In this document: one piece after another, positions 19,875-29,296 of the stretch
How positions within the stretch are numbered: position 1 is the first letter of the stretch
How the letters are laid out: each line of letters opens with the position of its first letter
Assembly: GCA_011087645.1 (NCBI GenBank)
Contig: JAALLF010000001.1
Coordinates: 62,001-126,000, forward strand
Length of the DNA stretch: 64,000 nucleotides
Direction: 5' to 3'
Origin: Alphaproteobacteria bacterium
GTDB lineage: Bacteria; Pseudomonadota; Alphaproteobacteria; UBA6615
Program-made: the position numbers and the translations under genes
Notes under the pieces: model-generated
The model's input: the letters and a program-made list of their open reading frames with translations, nothing else
Told to the model about the DNA's origin: nothing
Databases searched by the model: none

Positions 19875-19902
19875 GCAGGCCCGTGCCGCCGCCAAGCAGC
19901 AT
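19858..19902 (-). CDS. Possible leuA leader peptide (14 residues)
   Basis: A short frame ATG-CTG-CTT to TAA reads MLLGGGTGLRLRCP, with four Leu codons in 14. Its last codons and its stop lie inside the 5' arms of the nested hairpins. A ribosome stalled at the later Leu codons would therefore block hairpin formation, as in amino-acid attenuation. No strong ribosome site precedes it, so the call is tentative. Confidence 0.4.
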   Translation of the reverse strand: MLLGGGTGLRLRCP

Positions 19903-19958
19903 CAACGCGAGACCAGCGGTTCCACAAGCGTAGGCAGCGCCGCCCGAAATACGGGTGC

Positions 19959-19974
19959 GTTGAAACGTTTCAAC
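19959..19974. promoter_or_regulatory. LacI-type palindromic operator candidate GTTGAAACGTTTCAAC
   Basis: This perfect 16-bp palindrome with central ACGT has the form typical of LacI/GalR-family operators. It lies about 195 bp upstream of leuA. No LacI-family gene is in the window, so the regulator is unknown. Confidence 0.5.
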
Positions 19975-20181
19975 TCGCCTACCTAAACCGCTCACGGTTC
20001 ACAATCCCTCGTCTCAGCCCATTTGGACCGGCCACATGAAGTGTTAACCATAGGTCCAAACGATTAAAATCTGGTAAATCTTACTCTACCAGTACGCCAA
20101 GAAACTACTGATATTGCCTATGTTTTAGGCCTTTTTGATTGTGTACCGCAACGATTTTGTTAACCATTTTTACAGATGGCA

Positions 20182-20211
20182 CGGCCCCAGCATCAGAATC
20201 TGCCGGGGCCG
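20182..20211 (-). terminator. Hairpin downstream of ilvC
   Basis: CGGCCCC (20182-20188) pairs with GGGGCCG (20205-20211) around an inner CAG/CTG stem, about 35 nt past the ilvC stop. It is a strong GC-rich stem; the following sequence is only weakly U-rich. Confidence 0.6.
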
Positions 20212-20245
20212 CGTCTGTCGGTCGACGCTATTTGCGCCCGAATGG

Positions 20246-21307
<1,062 letters not shown>

Positions 21308-21388
21308 TCAGTGGCCAGCGCTGGCGGGTTATTTACAGGGCATGGCGCCGTTTGCCAACGCAAGCTTCGGCGGCCACACCGGAAAAAA

Positions 21389-21910
21389 TTAAGCGTCCTG
21401 TTTTCGTTTTTCACCGCGCATGATGGCGACGACCCCGGAGCGGGCGATTTCAACGTCACCTAGATTGCGCATGAGCTCCAAAAAGCTTTCGATTTTCTCC
21501 GGCGACCCGGTCAGTGAAAAGACAAACGAGTCCACCGCCGTATCGACCACGCGGGCGCGGAATATGTCGGCGATCCGTAGGGCCTCGCGCCGTTCAGCGC
21601 CAGCATTGATGATTTTGACCAGCGCCAGCTCGTGCTCGACATGTGGTCCCTCTTCTGTCAGGTCGTACACTTCTCGAATGGGCACGAGGCGCTCGAGTTG
21701 CGCCTTGATCTGCTCGATGATCATCGGCGTTCCCGAGGTCACTAGATTAATCCGCGAAGCGGATTCATCTTCGCTGACGGTCGCCACGGTCAGGCTCTCG
21801 ATATTGTAGCCGCGGCCGGAAAACAGGCCGACGACCCGCGCCAACACACCCGGTTCGTTGTCGACCAGAACCGCCATCACGTGGCGCTCGATTTCACTTT
21901 TATTCGTCAT
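21389..21910 (-). CDS. ilvN: Acetolactate synthase small (regulatory) subunit
   Basis: The 173-residue protein begins with an ACT domain (VLVDNEPGVLARVVGLFSGR, with YNIESLTVA) and ends with the ALS_ss C-terminal domain. It activates the large subunit and mediates valine feedback. It follows ilvB after about 90 bp and precedes ilvC by about 120 bp, the standard ilvBNC order. Confidence 0.97.
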   Translation of the reverse strand: MTNKSEIERHVMAVLVDNEPGVLARVVGLFSGRGYNIESLTVATVSEDESASRINLVTSGTPMIIEQIKAQLERLVPIREVYDLTEEGPHVEHELALVKIINAGAERREALRIADIFRARVVDTAVDSFVFSLTGSPEKIESFLELMRNLGDVEIARSGVVAIMRGEKRKQDA

Positions 21911-22000
21911 ACCTAACCGATACTCCGTCGACGAAGATATTAAGGGGTTGAACGGCGCAGGCGCGCGCCAGAGAAATGTTTCGCGATCTCGCGCAGCGTC

Positions 22001-23770
22001 TTAAACCAGCACCATGCCGTCTTCGGACTGGGTTTGCTCCTTGCGGTCATTGACGCCCAACAGAATTTCGTTATGGGCGGCACCACCGGGAATCATCGGG
22101 AAGCAATTCTCTTCCTTCGAGACCACCATATCGACGATGACCGGCCCCGGCGTGTCGAGCATCTGCTTGATGACATCGTCAACCTGGTCCGGCTGTGTCG
22201 CTCGCAGACCCGTCATGCCGTAGCTTTCCGCAAGCTTGATGAAGTCGGGCAGACCCGCCGAATAGGATTCCGCATAACGGCCGCCGTGCAATAATTCCTG
22301 CCACTGGCGCACCATGCCCAGCCACTCATTGTTGATGATGAAGATCTTCACCGGCAGATTGTATTGCGCGATGGTGCCAAGCTCTTGGATGTTCATCATC
22401 GTCGAGCCTTCGCCGGCTATATCAACCACCAGCGAATCCGGGTTGCCGACCTGCACACCAACCGCCGCGGGCAATCCATAGCCCATGGTGCCCAAGCCGC
22501 CGGAGGTCATCCAATGGTTGGGCTTCTCGAACTTATAGAACTGCGCCGCCCACATTTGGTGCTGGCCAACCTCGGTGGTGATGAACGCCTCTTGGTCTTT
22601 GGTCAGCTCGTACAGACGCTCGATCGCATATTGCGGCTTGATCGTATCGGTCGGGGCTTGGCCCTGCTCGTAGCGCAGACAATCCACCCCGCGCCATTCG
22701 TCGATCTGGCCCCACCACTTATCCTGCGCCTTGCCGTCGATCTGCGGGTCCTTGTTCTTCCAGGATTCCAGAATTTGGCCGACAACCTCGCCGACATCGC
22801 CGACAATGGGGACGTCGACCGCCACGTTCTTGTTGATCGAGCTGGGGTCGATGTCGATATGGATTTTCTTCGAATCCGGCGAAAAGGCGTCGAGCCTGCC
22901 GGTCACCCGGTCGTCGAAACGCGCCCCGATCGCCACCATGACGTCGCAACCGTGCATCGCCAAATTGGCTTCGTAGGTGCCGTGCATGCCCAACATGCCC
23001 AGCCATTGCGGCGATGAGGACGGGATCGCCCCCAACCCCATGAGAGTGGTGGTCGCCGGATATCCGGTCATGCGGACCAACTCGCTCACGGCCTCACAGG
23101 CCTCGGTGCCGGCATTAATGCAGCCGCCGCCGATATAGAAAATGGGCTTCTTCGCGCCGGCGATGAGATCGACAGCTTCGGCGATCCGTGCCGGGTCGCC
23201 GACGGTCTGCGGCAAATAGTGGCGGTGAGTGACTTCGTCAGGGCCGAAATAGTCGCCCTCGGCAAACTGAACGTCCTTGGGCAGATCGATGACCACGGGT
23301 CCCGGACGCCCGGAGGAGGCGACGTAGAACGCCTCATGCATAACGCCGGACAAATCGTCGACATCCTTCACCAGATAATTGTGCTTCGTGCAGGGCCGGG
23401 TAATGCCCGTCGTGTCAGCCTCTTGGAAGGCGTCGTTGCCAATCAGATGGGTCGGCACCTGGCCGGTCAGACAAACCAGCGGTACGCTGTCCATCAGGGC
23501 ATCAGTCAACCCAGTAACCGCATTGGTGGCGCCGGGGCCCGAGGTCACCAGAACGACGCCGATCTTACCTGTTGAGCGGGCATAGCCTTCGGCCATGTGG
23601 ACCGCGCCCTGCTCGTGGCGCACCAGCACATGGCGAACCCGGTTCTGCTTAAAGATCGCATCATACAGCGGCAAAACGGCGCCGCCGGGATAGCCGAAAA
23701 TAACCTCAACACCCTGGTCCGCCAGGGCCTTGATCACCATTTCCGCACCCGACGTTCGGATCCCAGACAT
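22001..23770 (-). CDS. ilvB: Acetolactate synthase large subunit
   Basis: From ATG 23770 the product is 589 residues. It has the TPP PYR domain with GYPGGAVLPLYDAIF and the glutamate-containing VRHEQGAVHMAEGYAR, a central FAD-binding domain, and the TPP PP domain with IAGEGSTMMNIQELGT and IINNEW. It makes acetolactate or acetohydroxybutyrate from pyruvate. An in-frame ATG at 23791 with AGAGG only 3 nt away is an alternative start; ATG 23770 has AAAGG at a better distance and begins with the family-typical MSGIRTSGAEM. Confidence 0.97.
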   Translation of the reverse strand: MSGIRTSGAEMVIKALADQGVEVIFGYPGGAVLPLYDAIFKQNRVRHVLVRHEQGAVHMAEGYARSTGKIGVVLVTSGPGATNAVTGLTDALMDSVPLVCLTGQVPTHLIGNDAFQEADTTGITRPCTKHNYLVKDVDDLSGVMHEAFYVASSGRPGPVVIDLPKDVQFAEGDYFGPDEVTHRHYLPQTVGDPARIAEAVDLIAGAKKPIFYIGGGCINAGTEACEAVSELVRMTGYPATTTLMGLGAIPSSSPQWLGMLGMHGTYEANLAMHGCDVMVAIGARFDDRVTGRLDAFSPDSKKIHIDIDPSSINKNVAVDVPIVGDVGEVVGQILESWKNKDPQIDGKAQDKWWGQIDEWRGVDCLRYEQGQAPTDTIKPQYAIERLYELTKDQEAFITTEVGQHQMWAAQFYKFEKPNHWMTSGGLGTMGYGLPAAVGVQVGNPDSLVVDIAGEGSTMMNIQELGTIAQYNLPVKIFIINNEWLGMVRQWQELLHGGRYAESYSAGLPDFIKLAESYGMTGLRATQPDQVDDVIKQMLDTPGPVIVDMVVSKEENCFPMIPGGAAHNEILLGVNDRKEQTQSEDGMVLV

Positions 23771-23915
23771 CACTGCACACCTTTCTAACATTCACCTCTG
23801 AACCAGCAAAGAAACCGATCAGGGGCCGCTGCCGACCAGCAAGCCGGCGGACATAGCGCAAACGAAGACGCAAGGCCAGCCACAATCGGCGGCATGGCCG
23901 ATCTGTCGCTAACAT
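23706..23915 (-). CDS. Possible leader ORF upstream of and overlapping ilvB
   Basis: ATG at 23915 has an excellent ribosome site (AGAGGAAG, 5-6 nt spacing). It opens a 69-codon frame starting MLATDRPCRRLWLALRLRLR that runs past the ilvB start in another frame. It is rich in Leu and Arg and has no recognisable domain. It could be a regulatory leader or coupling ORF for ilvB, or chance. An alternative short frame inside it (MPPIVAGLASSFALC) also contains Ile, Val and Leu. Confidence 0.3.
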   Translation of the reverse strand: MLATDRPCRRLWLALRLRLRYVRRLAGRQRPLIGFFAGSEVNVRKVCSDVWDPNVGCGNGDQGPGGPGC

Positions 23916-24055
23916 TGCTTCCTCTAACCAGTGCCGAGATAGATCCTGCCAGGGACGCCACAGTCGAATTCCACGGGCAAGGTCTAACGCCCCACTCCCC
24001 GGTTCGACTGCCTATTCAGCACCGTTGCGCAACATAAGGACACAAAACAACCCGG

Positions 24056-25003
24056 TCAAGATATCTTTGAAAAGATTTCCGTATAGTTAATGTAAGAATA
24101 TTTCAACAAAGTGATATTTGGGCAGGAAACTCCCCCTCGGTCGGGCAGCTGATGGCGAAACCAGGTCATCTGCCGTTTGGCGTAGCGCCGCGTCTGTTGC
24201 TGGGCCGCGCCGATCGCCGCCTCTAGTGTAGTTCCGCCGGCCAGATGGGACGCCAGTTCCGGGTAGCCGACGGCTTTCAGCACAGGCAGTCCGGAGTCAA
24301 GCGCCTCGACCTCAGCCCGGTTCGCCAGTGCCGCCACTTCGTCGAGAACGCCCCCACTAACCATGTCAAACAATCGGGCATCGCATGCGGCGTAAACTTC
24401 ATCGCGCGGCGGCAGCAACGCGATCATGGTGAAGTCCAACGCCGGCGCCACCACCGGCTCTTCCTGCCACAAGGCCAACGAGCGGCCGGTGGCTTCCAGC
24501 ACTTCCCAGGCGCGCATCAGCCTTTGCCCGTCGGCTGGTTCCAACCGCGCCGCCATCACCGGATCGCGGGCGTTGAGTTCGGCGTGAAACGCCGCGCTGC
24601 CAATATCGGCGTAATGCGCGCGCGTCGCTGTCCGTATGTCGGCCGGTATGTCGGGGATCGGCGCGATGCCCTCGGTTAACGCGCGTAAATATAGCCCGGT
24701 GCCGCCAACGACGATGGCGCGCTTGCCGGCAGCTTTGGCGGCTTCGATCTCGGCCATTGCCAAAGCCTGCCAGCGGCCCGCCGAACAGGTCTCGGTCGCG
24801 TCAAACACCCCATACAGGCAATGGGGCATACGGCGTTCATCAGTTTCGCTGGGACGCGCCGTGAGGATGCGCAGATCACGATAGACCTGAATAGCGTCGC
24901 CGTTGATAACGACGCCATCCAGTCTCTCGGCGATCGCCAACGCCAAGCCTGATTTTCCGCTGGCGGTCGGCCCGCCAATCACGATGACCGGCGCGTCGCC
25001 CAT
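24056..25003 (-). CDS. miaA: tRNA dimethylallyltransferase
   Basis: The 315-residue protein begins MGDAPVIVIGGPTASGKS (P-loop) and has NGDAIQVYRDL, GGTGLYLRALTEGI and the late QQQTRRYAKRQMTWFRHQ motif of the IPP-transferase family. It prenylates A37 of tRNAs reading UNN codons. ATG 25003 overlaps the DUF1015 stop by one base (TGATG). The final 20 or so residues are AT-rich and less conserved. Confidence 0.97.
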   Translation of the reverse strand: MGDAPVIVIGGPTASGKSGLALAIAERLDGVVINGDAIQVYRDLRILTARPSETDERRMPHCLYGVFDATETCSAGRWQALAMAEIEAAKAAGKRAIVVGGTGLYLRALTEGIAPIPDIPADIRTATRAHYADIGSAAFHAELNARDPVMAARLEPADGQRLMRAWEVLEATGRSLALWQEEPVVAPALDFTMIALLPPRDEVYAACDARLFDMVSGGVLDEVAALANRAEVEALDSGLPVLKAVGYPELASHLAGGTTLEAAIGAAQQQTRRYAKRQMTWFRHQLPDRGGVSCPNITLLKYSYINYTEIFSKIS

Positions 25004-26277
25004 CAATCCAGCGGGTAGGAAACCAGCCCGTCTGCGAGCTTGGGCTCGAACCAGGTCGATTTCGGCGGCATCACCTCGCCGGCATCGGCAACCGCGATCA
25101 AGTCCTGAATGCCGGTGGGGTATAGCGCGAAGGCCACTCCCCACTCGCCGCTATCCACGCGAGCTTCCAACCCTTCTAGGCCGCGAATACCGCCGATGAA
25201 ATCGATGCGCTTGTCGATCCGCGGATCGCCGACGCCCAACACCGGCGCCAGAACCAACTCGGTCAACAAGCCGACATCGAGCCGCTCAAGTGGCGGCGCG
25301 TCGGCGCCTGGCGGTGAGATTGTGGTCAAGCGGTACCATTGGCCGCCCAGATACATGCCGAATGAATGGGAGGCGCTAGGGCGCACCGGCTGATTCGACG
25401 CCTCGACCTTAAAATCCGCGTCCAACCGTTCAAGAAACGCCGCCGGCGACAGACCGTTCAGATCGCGGACGACCCGGTTATAGTCGAGAATGTGCACCTG
25501 ATCGGCGGGAAACGCGACGATCAAGAAGCGGTTATAGGCCTCCTCGCCGGTATGGTTCGGGTTGGCGTCGCGGCGAAGACCCGTGACCCGCGACGCAGCG
25601 GCCGAACGGTGATGGCCATCAGCGATATATAAAAGATCAAGGGCGCCGTAGGCCGCATCCACTTGTGCAATTTGAGCCGCCTCTTCGACCAGCCAAACCT
25701 GGTGACCGACCCCGCCGGGGAGGGTCACGTCGTAGAGCGGCGGCACCGCAGTGATCTCATCCAAGGCGACCGTAATTTCTTCGCGCGGCTGGTGCACGAC
25801 CAAGACCGGACCGGTTTGGGCGTCGACCGAATCGATCTGGCGCACCCGATCGGTTTCCTTATCCGGCCGGGTAAATTCGTGCCGCCGCACCCGATTATCG
25901 TCATAGGCGGCAACCGGCGCGGCGCCCACCAAGCCGGTCTGCGTATGGTCGCCCATGGTCATTCGGTAGACGTAGTAACAGGGCGCACCATCGCGAATGA
26001 GGGTGCCGTCAGCGATCAACCGGCGGATGTTCTCGCCCCCCTTGGCGTACACCGCATCATCGAACGGGTCGGTGCCTTCCGGCAGATCGATTTCCGGCTT
26101 CGAGATATGCAAGAAGCTCAGCGGTTTTCCATCGGCCTGTTGACGCGCTTCGGCAGTCGACAATACATCGTAGGGCGGCGCGGCGACTTCGGCAGCGCGC
26201 TCGGGTACGGGGCGCAAACCGCCAAACGGATAAATGAGTGACTTACTGCCCGCGGCAGCGTCGTTGGAGCTCGACAC
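25003..26277 (-). CDS. DUF1015-family protein
   Basis: The 424-residue protein matches DUF1015: FGGLRPVPERAAEVAAPPYD near the N-terminus, EFTRPDKETDR, and ADGHHRSAAASRV in the core. It starts at GTG 26277 after AGGAG. The function is not established in this family. Translational coupling to miaA (one-base overlap) is direct; a functional link is only inferred. Confidence 0.92.
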   Translation of the reverse strand: MSSSNDAAAGSKSLIYPFGGLRPVPERAAEVAAPPYDVLSTAEARQQADGKPLSFLHISKPEIDLPEGTDPFDDAVYAKGGENIRRLIADGTLIRDGAPCYYVYRMTMGDHTQTGLVGAAPVAAYDDNRVRRHEFTRPDKETDRVRQIDSVDAQTGPVLVVHQPREEITVALDEITAVPPLYDVTLPGGVGHQVWLVEEAAQIAQVDAAYGALDLLYIADGHHRSAAASRVTGLRRDANPNHTGEEAYNRFLIVAFPADQVHILDYNRVVRDLNGLSPAAFLERLDADFKVEASNQPVRPSASHSFGMYLGGQWYRLTTISPPGADAPPLERLDVGLLTELVLAPVLGVGDPRIDKRIDFIGGIRGLEGLEARVDSGEWGVAFALYPTGIQDLIAVADAGEVMPPKSTWFEPKLADGLVSYPLD

Positions 26278-26351
26278 GTTTTACTCCTGATCGGGTGAAT
26301 TTCGCCGCCGTGATCGCACATCACGCAGTGCAAGACCAGAGCGCCCAAACG

Positions 26352-26382
26352 AAACGCGGCGGCACCCTAAGGCACCGCCGCG
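26352..26382 (-). terminator. Intrinsic terminator after degP
   Basis: CGCGGCGG (26355-26362) pairs with CCGCCGCG (26375-26382) on a compact hairpin, followed on the minus strand by TTTCGTTTG. It lies about 35 bp past the degP stop and before the DUF1015 gene. Confidence 0.7.
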
Positions 26383-26417
26383 TCTCAGCTAGGCTTTTTA
26401 TTCGGAAGTGTGCCGGA

Positions 26418-27926
26418 TCAGCTCTTTTCGACACGCACGGCAACAAACCGCAGGTCGCCATTACGGTTGACCAGCAACAGCACCGAGCGGCGATCATTGT
26501 CGGCTGCTTCGGCTACCTTGGCTGCAATCTGGCCTGGACTGGAGACTTCTTCCTGATTGACTTCGACGATGACGTCGCCGGGACGCAGTCCCTTTTCCGC
26601 CGCACCGGAGTCGGCGGTAACGCCGGTCACCAAAACGCCGCGGACATCGTCGGGCACGCTGAATTGCTCGCGCATTTCATCAGTGATCGCAGTCACCGCG
26701 ACGCCGAGCGAATCGATTTCGGCCTCTTCCGGTTCGACCGCCTGCCCGCTGGGACCGGTCGAGGCCAGCACAGGCCGCTCTTCCTCAAGCTCACCGACCA
26801 CAACATCGATCACTTGGCGCTTACCTTTGCGCCACACATCGACTTTGACAGGCTTGCCGATTTCGGTTTCCGCGACGATACGCGGCAGGTCGCGCATTTG
26901 CTCGACGTCCTTGCCATCGAATCTCAGGATCACGTCGCCGGCTTCGATCTTGCTCGCCTGCGCCGGACCGTCCGCCGTCACATCAGCGACCAAAGCGCCG
27001 GAAGCTTCATCAAGACCTAGGCTTTCGGCGATCTCGTCAGTAACGGATTGGATTCGCACGCCCAGCCAACCGCGTTTGGTGCGGCCGAAATCGCGCAATT
27101 GGGCGACAACCCGCTGAGCGATCGACGAGGGAATCGAAAAGCCGACGCCAACGCTACCGCCGGTCGGCGAGAAGATCGCTGTGTTCACGCCGATCACCTG
27201 GCCGTCCATGTTGAACATTGGACCACCCGAGTTGCCACGGTTAATAGAGGCATCGGTTTGCAGGAAGCTATCGTAAGGTCCCTGGTTAATGTCGCGTTGG
27301 CGCGCGGAAATAATGCCCGCCGTGACTGTACCACCGAGACCGAACGGATTGCCGATCGCGACCACCCAATCGCCAACCCGCGATTCGGTGGAGTTGCCCC
27401 AGGGCACGAACGGCAGGTCCCGATCGACATCGATTTTCAACAGCGCCAGATCGGTCTTCGGATCACGGCCGATGAGTTTCGCTTCATGACGCGTATCATC
27501 TTGCAGGACGACCGTAATCTCGTCCGCTTCGGCGATGACGTGGTTGTTGGTTACCACGAAGCCCTCTTTATCGATGATAAAACCTGACCCCAGCGACGAG
27601 GCGCGGCGCGGCGCGCCGTCCTGCTGATTACGATCAAAGAACTCTTTGAAAAAATCCTCGAACGGAGAACCCGGAGGGGCTTGCGGAATTTCTTGCCGCT
27701 GGGTCGAACGCACCACCTGCGTACTGGAAATATTGACCACGGCCGGCAGTAATTGCTCTGCTAAATCGGCAAATGACTCGGGCGCCGATTTGGCGCTCGC
27801 GGGAAGCGTACTCAATGCAATCGCGAGAACGATCAGCAGACCTAGTAAAAAGACGCCGAGCGCCTGGGGTCTGCCGGCCGTCCAACCAGCGACCGCGACC
27901 TTGTTTGATGTTTGTTTGGACAGCAT
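26418..27926 (-). CDS. degP: Do/HtrA-family periplasmic serine protease
   Basis: The 502-residue protein has an N-terminal hydrophobic export segment (about 22-44), a trypsin-like domain with His129 (TNNHVI), Asp159 (KTDLALLK) and Ser233 (NRGNSGGP), and two PDZ domains (about 275-365 and 400-495). DegP-type proteases degrade or chaperone misfolded envelope proteins. The gene lies downstream of hflK-hflC-DUF2065, the usual alphaproteobacterial arrangement. DegQ is an equally acceptable name. AGGAG lies before the ATG. Confidence 0.95.
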   Translation of the reverse strand: MLSKQTSNKVAVAGWTAGRPQALGVFLLGLLIVLAIALSTLPASAKSAPESFADLAEQLLPAVVNISSTQVVRSTQRQEIPQAPPGSPFEDFFKEFFDRNQQDGAPRRASSLGSGFIIDKEGFVVTNNHVIAEADEITVVLQDDTRHEAKLIGRDPKTDLALLKIDVDRDLPFVPWGNSTESRVGDWVVAIGNPFGLGGTVTAGIISARQRDINQGPYDSFLQTDASINRGNSGGPMFNMDGQVIGVNTAIFSPTGGSVGVGFSIPSSIAQRVVAQLRDFGRTKRGWLGVRIQSVTDEIAESLGLDEASGALVADVTADGPAQASKIEAGDVILRFDGKDVEQMRDLPRIVAETEIGKPVKVDVWRKGKRQVIDVVVGELEEERPVLASTGPSGQAVEPEEAEIDSLGVAVTAITDEMREQFSVPDDVRGVLVTGVTADSGAAEKGLRPGDVIVEVNQEEVSSPGQIAAKVAEAADNDRRSVLLLVNRNGDLRFVAVRVEKS

Positions 27927-28159
27927 TGTTTCGATTTCTCCTATTGACGCCTTGCTTGGCTCCCCACCCCTAACGCAGCGTATCAGCCTATTTAGGGCCT
28001 ATGATTTATCACCGAACACTTCTGAGAACGGTGTGGAGCCGGCAGCCCACCGGCTACCAGACGAGCATTTGGGACCCGATTATGGTTGAAATAGGGCACC
28101 CCCTTGGCGACACCACGGCAGCGCTCGCACAACCCATGACGTTTGCGTGACAACGCCCA

Positions 28160-28369
28160 TTACAGCCGCATTATCCAGAGCAAACCGAACCCGCCAACGG
28201 CGGCAAGAATGCCGCCGGAACGCAACGCGGTCACCGGCGTGTCGACCACTCGGGCCAGAAGCACCTTCATCTTATCGGGGAACAGTGCATAGACCAGGCC
28301 CTCGACAATCAGAATTAAGCAAAAGCCGATCAGCGCAAATGTCAAAATCTGTATTAGTTGCCCGGCCAT
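28160..28369 (-). CDS. DUF2065 (YjeT-like) small membrane protein
   Basis: The 69-residue protein has two membrane helices, LIQILTFALIGFCLILIVEGL at the N-terminus and a second at the C-terminus, with FPDKMKVLLARV between them. Size and pattern match E. coli YjeT, which likewise neighbours hflC. Function unknown; its position suggests a link with the HflKC complex. Confidence 0.9.
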   Translation of the reverse strand: MAGQLIQILTFALIGFCLILIVEGLVYALFPDKMKVLLARVVDTPVTALRSGGILAAVGGFGLLWIMRL

Positions 28370-28390
28370 TCCAGCCTTCCTCTTTGCTCG

Positions 28391-29296
28391 CTACCGGGTC
28401 GGCGGCGTAATCGCTCCCGTGTCGCGTCGCGACGGTATGCCGCCAATGTCACCGAAGTAGCGGAAAAAATCACTGTCCGGCGACAGCACCATCGTGGTGC
28501 CTTCTTGGAAGGTCTCACGATAGGCTTCAAGGGAGCGGAAAAATTCAAAGAATTCCGGATCCCTGCCATAGGCCTCACCGAGAATAGAGTTGCGCGTGGC
28601 ATCGCCATTACCGCGCAGCACCTGCGCTTCGCGCTGAGCCTCCGCCACGATCTCAACCTGTTGACGGTCGGCGGTCGCTCGGATACGTCGCGCGTTCTCG
28701 CCGCCTTCAGCGCGAAGCTGGTTCGCCTCGCGTTCGCGCTCGGTCCGCATACGATTATAGACGGTCTCTGAAACCGCCTCGGGCAATTCCGAACGGCCGA
28801 TGCGGATATCGACAACCTCAATACCGAAACCAGAGGATTCGCGCGCAACGTTGTCGCGGATCGTTTCCATGATCGTATTACGCTTATCCGACAACATATC
28901 TTCCAGCGCTTGCTGGGCGACGACCTCTTTAACCGTGGAGGTCATGATATTGCCGAAACGGTTCTGGAAGGTCGTCTCGTTACGGACCGTCTGGAAAAAC
29001 CGCAATGGGTCGGTAATTCGGTAGCGCGCAAAAGCATCAACCAGAATGCGCTTTTGGTCGATCAACAACACCTCTTCAGCGTTCGGATCGACACTCAGTA
29101 CGCGTTTCTCGAACTTCTGGGCGTTCTGCCAGAACCATTTAAATTCAATACCCGGTTCCTGGACCGTGCGTTTCCACTGGCCAAATTGCAGGACTAGAGC
29201 TTGTTCGGTTTCGCGCACCGTAAAGATCGACAACAGGGCTACGATAGCAATCGCAACCACCAGGACGCCTCCAATGGCGAGTTTGGCATTAGACAT
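28391..29296 (-). CDS. hflC: HflC, SPFH-domain modulator of FtsH
   Basis: The 301-residue SPFH/prohibitin protein has one N-terminal membrane helix (about 5-25), the motif VRETEQALVLQFGQ, a stomatin core with VDAFARYRITDPLRFFQTV, and a long coiled-coil rich in Glu/Arg. HflC assembles with HflK into a periplasmic cage around FtsH. The ATG overlaps the hflK stop by one base (TGATG). Confidence 0.96.
   Translation of the reverse strand: MSNAKLAIGGVLVVAIAIVALLSIFTVRETEQALVLQFGQWKRTVQEPGIEFKWFWQNAQKFEKRVLSVDPNAEEVLLIDQKRILVDAFARYRITDPLRFFQTVRNETTFQNRFGNIMTSTVKEVVAQQALEDMLSDKRNTIMETIRDNVARESSGFGIEVVDIRIGRSELPEAVSETVYNRMRTEREREANQLRAEGGENARRIRATADRQQVEIVAEAQREAQVLRGNGDATRNSILGEAYGRDPEFFEFFRSLEAYRETFQEGTTMVLSPDSDFFRYFGDIGGIPSRRDTGAITPPTR

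Larger units (their letters stand above)
19766..20245 (-). promoter_or_regulatory. leuA leader and promoter region
   Basis: This 480-bp gap between ilvC and leuA has no large gene. In transcription order from ilvC it holds the ilvC hairpin (20182-20211), an imperfect dyad CTGGTA/TACCAG (20072-20093), a LacI-type palindrome (19959-19974), a possible 14-codon leader peptide (19858-19902) and nested inverted repeats (19792-19874) ending 27 bp before the leuA start. Confidence 0.6.
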
